The position numbers were made by a program, and so were the translations under genes. Shown here piece after piece: positions 28,353 through 35,416 of a stretch of 44,728 nucleotides of DNA. The DNA lies in the NCBI GenBank assembly GCA_910579085.1, contig CAJTRU010000007.1:23806-68533 (forward strand). Direction: 5' to 3'. This DNA is from an uncultured Lachnospiraceae bacterium (GTDB lineage: Bacteria > Bacillota > Clostridia > Lachnospirales > Lachnospiraceae). Numbering within the stretch: the stretch's first letter is position 1; the number at the start of each line of letters is the position of its first letter. Below the pieces are notes generated by a model. It saw only the letters and a list, made by a program, of their open reading frames with translations. It ran no database searches and had not been told where the DNA came from.

Positions 28353-28693
28353 ATAATTCCAAGTTATAATACAGGTCCTGCCCGCTGTTTTTTAACAAAT
28401 ATTTTATGAGACATATGCCAGCCAGTTTTATGTTATGCTGTTCTGTCTGTAATTTTGCCAGGGTACAGCAGGTTTCCAGTGTCCAGGCTGAATAATTATT
28501 CCATGACAGGGGCACTTCAGCCCCGTTAGCATTTAAATCCTGTACTTTGGGATTTTATGCGCCATTACGTGGGCTGATGTAGCGCAAGGCGTGCAAAAGC
28601 CATGTCCGTGACATGCTTTTTGGGAATGGAATAATTTTAGCTGGACATGGAAACCCTGAGTCCCTCCACCAGCCAAAGATAACTGGAAATTAT
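28353..28693 (+). repeat. structured palindromic repeat, copy 7
   Basis: Terminal repeats ATAATTCCAAGTTAT (28353) and ATAACTGGAAATTAT (28679-28693). Its right end over 28669-28693 is the reverse complement of 27966-27990 with one mismatch in 25, so copies 6 and 7 can pair as one long unit. Core: CAGCCC at 28518-28523 with GGGCTG at 28571-28576. An extra hairpin AAAAGCCATG/CATGCTTTT is inserted after GCGTGC, the same type seen in copy 4. Confidence 0.8.
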
Positions 28694-28901
28694 CTTATAC
28701 TTACAAGTTCTAGTTAATATAAAAATTTATGAAACAGCCGTGCCAAAAGGGTATGGAAGTGGGGTAATTCTGCAACCCTGTAAAATACACATGTAGCAGC
28801 AAATTTGTATCTGCTCACAGTAAAAGTGGCAACAGGATAGTGTCATGCTTAAAAACGCTAATTCCACTTCTCTTCCCAGGAAATTTTTGGATTTTATTTC
28901 T

Positions 28902-29134
28902 ATGGCTTTCTGGAAACAGGTTTCATGCGCCTGGCAGTCTGGAATATTCCATAAAAGGGGCACTTTAACCCCGCCAGTGCTTGTATCCCGTTTTAGGTAC
29001 AATGGAGGAAACGTAAGTTTCATTCATTGCACAGGGATACTATGCACTGCTGCGTGGGTTAACGTAGCGGAAGCGTGCCCCTGTATGGAATATTCCTGCT
29101 GCCAGGCGCATGAAACCTGTTTCCAGAAAGCCAT
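28902..29134 (+). repeat. structured palindromic repeat, copy 8
   Basis: Ends in a perfect 36-base inverted repeat, 28902-28937 with 29099-29134, beginning ATGGCTTTCTGG. Core: pseudoknot TTAACCC at 28965-28971 with GGGTTAA at 29056-29062, a variable hairpin with GGAAACG/GTTTC, and GTAGCGGAAGCGTGCCCC. The core closely resembles copy 9, whereas the outer stem resembles copies 4 and 6. It lies just past the stop codon of the GH3 lipoprotein gene. Confidence 0.82.
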
Positions 29135-29150
29135 ACATTCAAGCCAAAAA

Positions 29151-30389
29151 TTACTCCTCCACTTTCATTATGCCACGCATATATTTCACTGCCAGTATCC
29201 TTAGCACTGAAGCATCCAGTCTTTCCTCAGATATTTTTCCAAAATTTATCTTATTAATTATTTCATTATATGCCATTTCAAGGTCATGTGGCATCAGCAC
29301 TATGTCAGCTCCGCCATTTATTGCCCCATATGCTGCTTCTGCTGATGTATAATTGCTTGTTATTGACGCCATGTCCATTGCATCTGTAATAATAATTCCC
29401 TGGAAACCAAGTTCACCACGCAGTATTGTATCCATTATTAAGCCTGACATACTGGCTGGCTGTGATGTTTCTGTAACTTTGCTTACAGATATATGTGATA
29501 CCATTACAAAGTCAGCACCCGCATCTATTCCAGCTTCAAATGGCACAAAATCATTTTTCCTAAGACCTGTTATACTGCTGTCTATATTTACGCTTTCTAT
29601 ATGTGTATCACCGCTTGATGACCCTTGTCCTGGAAAATGTTTTAAAGTGGCACTTACATTCTGTTCCTGCATCCCTTTTACAAAAGCTGATACAAAATCT
29701 GCTACTTTGCCAGGTTCACCACCAAAAGACCTTGTGCCTATCTCAAGATTTAATTCACTTGTTTTTACATCTGCAACTGGCGCAAAGTCAACATTAAAGC
29801 CAAGTTCTTTTATCTCTGAACCTATAGTTGCACCCATATCATATACATATGAAACATCTTTTGTATTTCCTATTTCTTCCATAGTTGGAAATACTGTAGT
29901 CCCCATCCTTCCATTATTAGCTATCCTGGCAACATCCCCTCCTTCCTCATCTACTGTTATAAAAAGCGGGACAGGACTGCTTTCATTAAGACGGTTTATA
30001 AGTTTCTGCGTCTGTTTCCTGCCAGCTATATTCCTGGAAAATAATATAACCCCTCCTATATGGTATTTGTTAATTGCTTTTTTCATTGCCTTGGTACACT
30101 TCTTCCACTCATAATAATTACCATTTCTCTGGTCAAGAAGTTCAAGGTTTACTATAAAAAGCTGCCCGGCTTTCTCTTCAATAGTCATATTTTTCATATA
30201 TTCTGCTGCCGCTTCCACAGCTTCATCATAGTCCATGCCTGTACTTTCTTCCTGTACATCTTCTGCACCAGGGCTGTTTTCCGGGATTTTGTCCTCTTCA
30301 CTCCCATGCCCAAGGGCACACCCTGTAAGGCAGATACATAATAAAACAGAGTAAATGGCTTTTATAAAACCATGTTTATTAATATTCAT
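29151..30389 (-). CDS. GH3 beta-N-acetylhexosaminidase-like lipoprotein
   Basis: A 412-residue secreted lipoprotein. The signal peptide ends in the lipobox LTGC, giving a lipid-anchored cysteine. An acidic linker is followed by a glycoside hydrolase family 3 domain: KHFPGQGSSSGDTH (KHFPG signature with the flexible-loop D/H pair of NagZ-type enzymes), VMVSHI, and IITDAMDM. It probably removes GlcNAc from peptidoglycan fragments outside the membrane. I chose ATG at 30389 (MNINKHGF), directly before the signal peptide; the Shine-Dalgarno is weak, and ATG at 30413 is the alternative. Confidence 0.88.
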   Translation of the reverse strand: MNINKHGFIKAIYSVLLCICLTGCALGHGSEEDKIPENSPGAEDVQEESTGMDYDEAVEAAAEYMKNMTIEEKAGQLFIVNLELLDQRNGNYYEWKKCTKAMKKAINKYHIGGVILFSRNIAGRKQTQKLINRLNESSPVPLFITVDEEGGDVARIANNGRMGTTVFPTMEEIGNTKDVSYVYDMGATIGSEIKELGFNVDFAPVADVKTSELNLEIGTRSFGGEPGKVADFVSAFVKGMQEQNVSATLKHFPGQGSSSGDTHIESVNIDSSITGLRKNDFVPFEAGIDAGADFVMVSHISVSKVTETSQPASMSGLIMDTILRGELGFQGIIITDAMDMASITSNYTSAEAAYGAINGGADIVLMPHDLEMAYNEIINKINFGKISEERLDASVLRILAVKYMRGIMKVEE

Positions 30390-30581
30390 TGTAAATAACC
30401 TGTCTCCATTCATATTTATTAATACTTTATAAAACTGCATGGCAGGGCTTTTATAACTGCCAGCAATATACTACTTTAATTGTAACGGAATATGCAATAT
30501 ATATCAATCTAAAAATTATTTTTATTTTTTAGTAAACTGTCCAAGCAGTACCGCATATTATAAGACTGTAAATAAATTTAA

Positions 30582-30599
30582 CTGCCGCAAGAACGGCAG
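30582..30599 (+). promoter_or_regulatory. hairpin directly before the ribosome-binding site
   Basis: CTGCCG (30582-30587) and CGGCAG (30594-30599) form a perfect 6-base-pair stem with the loop CAAGAA, 3 bases before GGAGG of the Cys-rich peptide gene. It could stabilise the mRNA 5' end or control access of the ribosome. Confidence 0.55.
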
Positions 30600-30612
30600 A
30601 TTGGAGGATTTT

Positions 30613-30828
30613 ATGAGTGATTTAGCAGCAACAAATTGTGGTGGATGTAGTTCAGGTGAAAGCGGATGTAGCTGGATAATTATCCTGCTCCTTCTTTGCA
30701 GCTGCTGCGGCGGTGGCGGCGGATTTGGCTTCGGCGGAGGATGTGGCGGTGAATCTGGATGCGGTTCAATCATCTGGATTTTATTGCTTCTCTGCTGCTG
30801 TGGCGGTGGCAACAGCTTCTGCTGCTAA
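30613..30828 (+). CDS. Cys/Gly-rich internally duplicated small peptide (chorion-class-like)
   Basis: A 71-residue peptide made of two similar halves: CGGCSSGESGC, then W-I-I-I-L-L-L-L-C-S-C-C-G-rich, followed by CGGESGC, then I-I-W-I-L-L-L-L-C-C-C-G-rich. It contains 15 cysteines and two short hydrophobic helices but no signal peptide. Similar clostridial peptides are often labelled 'chorion class high-cysteine protein'; their role is unknown. ATG at 30613 follows a perfect GGAGG. It is monocistronic, with a 5' hairpin and a strong terminator. Confidence 0.8.
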   Translation: MSDLAATNCGGCSSGESGCSWIIILLLLCSCCGGGGGFGFGGGCGGESGCGSIIWILLLLCCCGGGNSFCC

Positions 30829-30907
30829 TTCCTGGCTTTGCACAAGTTCCAGCTAGTGCATAAAAATCCAGGGATTTGCGGGACAAAAAGCTCCCACAAC
30901 CTTAAAA

Positions 30908-30950
30908 GGGCTGGCGCTGGCGGTAAAACCGCTAGTGCCAGCCCAATTTA
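30908..30950. terminator. bidirectional rho-independent terminator
   Basis: A long GC-rich stem, GGGCTGGCGCTGGCGGT with ACCGCTAGTGCCAGCCC, is followed on plus by AATTTATTT and on minus by TTTTAAGG. It serves the Cys-rich peptide gene (plus) and the convergent small gene at 30971-31168 (minus). Confidence 0.85.
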
Positions 30951-30970
30951 TTTACTTAATAATATACAGG

Positions 30971-31168
30971 TTATTTCCTGCACCTTAAACATTCTTCATC
31001 TATTTCATAAACAGTATCATCTTCTATAACAAGTGTACTGTCTTTAGAAAAACGGCTGTTGTATGCCTCACCTGGTTTGTCCTTTACCGCATAAGCACTT
31101 CCTGACGCTTTTAACTCCCTGTCCTCTGTAAACATACTGTTTTTATTCCCATAATGATAATACCTCAT
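30971..31168 (-). CDS. small protein of unknown function with CxxC tail
   Basis: A 65-residue hydrophilic protein, with no recognised domain. It ends in ECLRCRK, a possible metal or thiol site. ATG at 31168 is preceded by GAGG. It is convergent with the Cys-rich peptide gene, with which it shares a terminator. The codon pattern and ribosome-binding site make it plausible, but it is short. Confidence 0.6.
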   Translation of the reverse strand: MRYYHYGNKNSMFTEDRELKASGSAYAVKDKPGEAYNSRFSKDSTLVIEDDTVYEIDEECLRCRK

Positions 31169-31353
31169 AACTGGCCTCTTTTCTATAGTTTATAATAAAA
31201 ATACATACTGTACAGCATAATGCAATTTATACATACACAATTACAGCGTAATATAATAAATTTGCAAAATACTGTACTGGTATTAGTATATGAATAAAAC
31301 AGCTTTTTTGTTACAAGCCGTTGTAAAGGCAGAGGCAGTTATGGCCTAGCATA

Positions 31354-32457
31354 TTAAAAACCAAAGAATTTCTTCATTAAATCCAGTCTTGATGTCATTG
31401 ATACCATAAGCATGTCAAGAATAACAGCAGCAACCATTGTTTCAACTACTACAACCGCCCTTGGTACAATTACAGGGTCATGGCGTCCTTTAATTTCTAT
31501 ATCTATATTTTCACCTGCTTTATTAACTGTATGCTGCATCCCTGCTATTGAAGGGGTTGGCTTTATGGCAGCCCTTATGGTAATATCACTTCCATCACTT
31601 ATGCCTCCAAGTATGCCTCCTGCATTATTTGTCTTCTTTATAATTCCCTTGTTCTTATCATTATAGAAGCTGTCATTATTTACAGAGCCTGAGGAAGCCG
31701 CAGCCGCAAACCCCGCACCAATTTCAACACCTTTAACTGCCCCAATTGACATAACAGCCTTGGCAATATTAGCATCAAGCTTTTCAAAAACAGGCTCACC
31801 TATGCCTGCTGGCATCCCTGTTACAATACATTCTATTATGCCTCCTGCTGAATTCTGTTCCTTCATTCTTTTTAAAAGTGCTTCTTCTGCTTTTTCTGAT
31901 GCTTCAAGGTCTGGCATGAAAAGAGGGCTTTTTATGATATTTTCACGTAACGCCTTGTTTTCATCTATAGTTATGCCACATATTGATTTAGTATATGCAT
32001 ACAGGTTAATTCCCAGTTCCTTAAGAATTTCTTCTGCAACTGCACCTGCCGCAACCCTGCCAATAGTCTCACGTCCAGAAGAGCGTCCGCCACCCCTGTA
32101 ATCCCTGAAACCATATTTCTGGTCAAATGTATAATCAGCATGTCCAGGCCTGTAACACTCCGCAATAGCAGAGTAATCCCCAGAACGCTGTGTCTTATTA
32201 TATACTGCCATTGAGATTGGTGTACCTGTTGTCTTCCCCTCAAATATACCAGAAAGAATTTCTACTGTATCTTCTTCTTTACGTGGTGTGGAATATTTAG
32301 TCTGCCCAGGCTTCCTTCTGTCAAGATATGCCTGTATACGGGCTTCATCAAGAGCCAGACCGGCAGGACAGCCATCTACAACAACCCCTGTTCCCTTTCC
32401 ATGCGACTCGCCCCATGTAGCCATTTTAAAAATATTTCCAAAAGATGAACCAGCCAT
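31354..32457 (-). CDS. aroC: chorismate synthase
   Basis: The last step of the shikimate pathway: EPSP to chorismate with reduced FMN. The 367-residue protein opens with the signature TWGESHGKGTGVVVDGCPAG and contains GGGRSSGRETIGRVAAGAVAE and HDPVIVPRAVVVVE. The start follows GGAG. It lies 18 bases downstream of trpS on the same strand, so chorismate synthesis and tryptophan use are probably co-transcribed and under the trpS T-box. Confidence 0.95.
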   Translation of the reverse strand: MAGSSFGNIFKMATWGESHGKGTGVVVDGCPAGLALDEARIQAYLDRRKPGQTKYSTPRKEEDTVEILSGIFEGKTTGTPISMAVYNKTQRSGDYSAIAECYRPGHADYTFDQKYGFRDYRGGGRSSGRETIGRVAAGAVAEEILKELGINLYAYTKSICGITIDENKALRENIIKSPLFMPDLEASEKAEEALLKRMKEQNSAGGIIECIVTGMPAGIGEPVFEKLDANIAKAVMSIGAVKGVEIGAGFAAAASSGSVNNDSFYNDKNKGIIKKTNNAGGILGGISDGSDITIRAAIKPTPSIAGMQHTVNKAGENIDIEIKGRHDPVIVPRAVVVVETMVAAVILDMLMVSMTSRLDLMKKFFGF

Positions 32458-32475
32458 TTAAACCGCTCCTTTCTG

Positions 32476-33480
32476 CTAGTGTGGAATATCTGTAAAACCA
32501 ACTTTTTTACGTACTTTGCGGAGTGTCTTATTGGCAAAATACCTTGCCTTATCATCATTTTCTTTAATAATGCCATCAAGATACGCCTTATCTTTTAAAA
32601 TACGCTCAAATTCTTTATGCATAGGCTCTAAAATTGCATTAACTGCTTCAGCTACAGCAGGCTTAAATTCACCATATCCTTTGCCATCAAATTCTTTTTC
32701 TGACTCTTCTATAGATTTGCCAGTACATGCAGAATAAATTTCAAGAAGGTTGCTTACACCTGGCTTATCCTCAGAGTAACGTATTTCACTGTCTGAATCA
32801 GTAACAGCACGTTTACACTTACGTAAAACAGTGTCTGAATCATCCATAAGGTAAATGCTTCCATTAGGGTTTTCATCAGACTTTGACATCTTCTTAGAAG
32901 GGTCTTGCAGGCTCATAACCTTTGCACCCCTTTTGCCATAATATCCTTCTGGTATTGTAAATACATCCCCATAGATTGAATTAAACCTTTGTGCAATATC
33001 ACGTGTTATTTCCAAGTGCTGCTGCTGGTCTTTTCCAACTGGCACATAATCTGACTGGTATAAAAGTATATCTGCTGCCATAAGTACAGGGTATGTATAA
33101 AGCCCTGCATTAATATTATCAGAATGTTTTGCAGCTTTGTCCTTAAACTGTGTCATGCGGTTAAGTTCACCCATATAAGTAAAACAGTTAAGAATCCATC
33201 CCAGTTCTGCATGTGCTGAAACATGTGACTGGTAGTAAATACAGTTTTTTACAGGGTCAAGCCCTGCTGCAATATAAAGTGCAAGCAAATTCCTGGCACG
33301 CTTCCTAAAATCGGCCGGCTGCTGGCGTATTGTAATTGAATGTAAATCCATAACGCCAAAAAAGCACTCATACTCTTCATTAAGAGTAATCCAGTTTTTA
33401 AGTGCCCCAAGATAATTCCCTAAAGTAAGGTTTCCCGTTGCCTGCATACCACTATATAACACTTTTTTATCATTAATCAT
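32476..33480 (-). CDS. trpS: tryptophanyl-tRNA synthetase
   Basis: Charges tRNA-Trp. This 334-residue class I synthetase has the TrpRS form of the HIGH motif (TGNLTLGNYLG), the KMSKS loop (KKMSKSDEN), and family blocks such as LLYQSDYVPVGKDQQQHLE. I chose ATG at 33480 (MINDKKV), because ATGAGG, which forms the earlier in-frame start at 33492, serves as its Shine-Dalgarno. A tryptophan T-box lies upstream at 33649-33930, and aroC follows. Confidence 0.96.
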   Translation of the reverse strand: MINDKKVLYSGMQATGNLTLGNYLGALKNWITLNEEYECFFGVMDLHSITIRQQPADFRKRARNLLALYIAAGLDPVKNCIYYQSHVSAHAELGWILNCFTYMGELNRMTQFKDKAAKHSDNINAGLYTYPVLMAADILLYQSDYVPVGKDQQQHLEITRDIAQRFNSIYGDVFTIPEGYYGKRGAKVMSLQDPSKKMSKSDENPNGSIYLMDDSDTVLRKCKRAVTDSDSEIRYSEDKPGVSNLLEIYSACTGKSIEESEKEFDGKGYGEFKPAVAEAVNAILEPMHKEFERILKDKAYLDGIIKENDDKARYFANKTLRKVRKKVGFTDIPH

Positions 33481-33487
33481 AATAAAC

Positions 33488-33505
33488 CTCATTTCTGCGC
33501 TGCTC
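33488..33505 (-). promoter_or_regulatory. leader motif shared with purB
   Basis: Minus-strand AGCAGCGCAGAAATGAGG, identical over 18 bases to the purB leader at 26308-26325. It lies between the T-box terminator and the trpS start. Confidence 0.5.
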
Positions 33506-33648
33506 TATAAATCATGTTTTTATACACTTATACAGTTTATTGTAACAATAAACTTCTGGAATATAATTGTGCCATGCAGCGCCCAGGTACAAACTACTCC
33601 AGTCATATCTTTATAACAGGCAGCATTGTTATTTAAACAAAATAAAAA

Positions 33649-33930
33649 GCCCCTGGCTATTAGATAATATAATAGCCAGGGGCGGATTATTCTTAACCGC
33701 GGTGCCACCCTGTTTTATGGTTTCCCATAATCTCTGAAGGATACTAACATATCCCTGGCAACTAACGTATGCCCTACGTCACAGAATACTCAGGTTTATA
33801 CAAAAACCCTTTGGCTATGCCCTCCGTGGTCCATTTAACAGACTGTTGCTACAGGCTTCCAGCTTCCCCCTGCTCTCTATAAGCACATTTTCTATTTTTA
33901 TATCCACATCATCAGTTTAAACAAATATTT
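33649..33930 (-). promoter_or_regulatory. tryptophan T-box leader with terminator
   Basis: A T-box riboswitch that reads uncharged tRNA-Trp. On the minus strand the T-box sequence AGGGTGGCACCGCGGTT lies at 33711-33695. The terminator stem GCCCCTGGCTATT/AATAGCCAGGGGC spans 33683-33649 and is followed by TTTTTATTTT. A UGG codon at 33833-33831, on the 3' side of the stem I region (AAAUGGACC), is the likely specifier and matches trpS. The stem I start is approximate. Confidence 0.88.
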
Positions 33931-34006
33931 GGCTGTAGTATTATAATATACTCTTTTAAATGCCTTTGTCAAGAGTATTTTTAACATGGCGGCTTTATCT
34001 GGCCAG

Positions 34007-34522
34007 TTAATTTTTATGTACAAGTTTTACAACCTTTTTGCCAATCCACCAGAATATAAAACCTATACATATCCCAGTAAATGCGCCAAGGCTGTCAATG
34101 CCTACATCTATGAAATTTCCGTCCCTGCCTTCCACAAAAAGCTGGTGGAACTCATCAGTACATGCATAAAATGCAGCGAAAACTTCACTACAGAATAATA
34201 TCCTGAGCCTGTAAAAGTTTTCTGCACATATAAAAGCAAATGGAAGCACAAGTGTACATCCAAGAGCCATATACTCAAGAAAATGGCCTGCCTTACGCAC
34301 ACAATGGTGTACCAGGCCATAACTTTCAGAATTTATATCAATTATGATATCCATATACTGCTCTATTTTCTCTATCACAAGTTCTGCTAGTGGAATACTT
34401 GTGCTAGAAGAATCATCTGCTTTCATTGAAGAAAAGTAAAATATTATAACCATAATGCAAACCGCTGGAATCCAGACAGCAATATGCTTTAAAACCCATT
34501 TTATGTTAATTTTGCCTGTCAT
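34007..34522 (-). CDS. VanZ-like membrane protein
   Basis: A 171-residue membrane protein with four hydrophobic segments and the VanZ family motifs KAGHFLEYMALG and DEFHQLFVEGRDGNFIDVGIDSLGAFTG. VanZ itself gives low-level teicoplanin resistance, but most family members have unknown envelope roles. I chose ATG at 34522 (MTGKINI), preceded by GGGG, rather than the longer frame from 34564. It follows the DNA-metabolism gene pair on the same strand. Confidence 0.85.
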   Translation of the reverse strand: MTGKINIKWVLKHIAVWIPAVCIMVIIFYFSSMKADDSSSTSIPLAELVIEKIEQYMDIIIDINSESYGLVHHCVRKAGHFLEYMALGCTLVLPFAFICAENFYRLRILFCSEVFAAFYACTDEFHQLFVEGRDGNFIDVGIDSLGAFTGICIGFIFWWIGKKVVKLVHKN

Positions 34523-34597
34523 AAAACATCCCCATTTTAAACATAAATTATTATTAGCCAGCACTCTAATATATGTTACCCTTTAAAGCATAAACTG

Positions 34598-35389
34598 TCA
34601 ATTATTTTCCATAAATTCAGTCATATATTTTCTATAATGTAAAGCAAGATTTCCCCGCTGTAGTTTATAGTTTTTCCTTTCTTCTACAGCAATAGAATTA
34701 AAGAATATTTTCCACAAATCTGCATATTGCTCATTAACATCAAGCAGGCTGTCAAGCCTTCTTTCATCATTATCCGTTAAAATCTTTATGATACTGCTGC
34801 CATCTGCACTATGGAATGAGGCCTCCTTATGGCTTTTATCATAGATAATAAAGTATTCTGCATTAAACCTGTCTGCAAAATGGGCTGTAACTAAAGTTAA
34901 TACCCTGTTCTTCGGCTCTATTTTTGCCATAAGTACTGAAGGTACTCTTTTTACCTCCTGAAACCTTATAAACTCTTTGTAAAAGTGTGCCTCATTATGT
35001 ACTCTCCTTTTTATTTCAAATATCCTGGAAACACATTCTAATTGCAGTGCCTTTGTAATTCCTGGCCCAATTGTAAAACCATAAGTTACAAACTGGTATA
35101 TTACATTACCTCTGTCCTCTTCTTCTGAAAGCAATGCACTCATAACAAAAAAATATGCTTCATGTGATATTCTGCTCTCTATTGTTTCTAAAACATTGCC
35201 TGCTTTCTTTGCAGAAGTTTCTACTTTTATATATTCTGAAAAAAGTTCTATATTATAAGTACATCCAGAAGTTAATGGCTGTATCTTAATATAATCATGT
35301 CCATAACCTGATACACCTGCTTCAAATACAGCGCTAAGTATCCCATCAGGCGAATTTTCACACTGGTAAATCCTTATAGGCTTCTCCAT
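34598..35389 (-). CDS. TIGR03915-type putative DNA metabolism protein (DUF4130)
   Basis: A 263-residue soluble protein recognised as the TIGR03915/DUF4130 family, which occurs with a radical SAM partner and, in other bacteria, fused to an uracil-DNA-glycosylase-like domain. Family stretches include VRRI/IKRRVHNEAHFYKEFIRFQ-like and LTPHFADRF-like segments (here LVTAHFADRF). I chose ATG at 35389 because GGAGG lies 9 bases upstream; the ATG at 35398 directly abuts the Shine-Dalgarno. It lies 18 bases or so after the radical SAM gene. A DNA repair or modification role is inferred from family and pairing. Confidence 0.85.
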   Translation of the reverse strand: MEKPIRIYQCENSPDGILSAVFEAGVSGYGHDYIKIQPLTSGCTYNIELFSEYIKVETSAKKAGNVLETIESRISHEAYFFVMSALLSEEEDRGNVIYQFVTYGFTIGPGITKALQLECVSRIFEIKRRVHNEAHFYKEFIRFQEVKRVPSVLMAKIEPKNRVLTLVTAHFADRFNAEYFIIYDKSHKEASFHSADGSSIIKILTDNDERRLDSLLDVNEQYADLWKIFFNSIAVEERKNYKLQRGNLALHYRKYMTEFMENN

Positions 35390-35416
35390 ACTGCACATCC
35401 TCCTGGACAGCCCTCA

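Noticed and set aside
28727..29204. Open frames on both strands around the repeat at 28902-29134
   Set aside because: They run through a perfect 36-base inverted repeat and a structured core, with no ribosome-binding site or protein-like composition.
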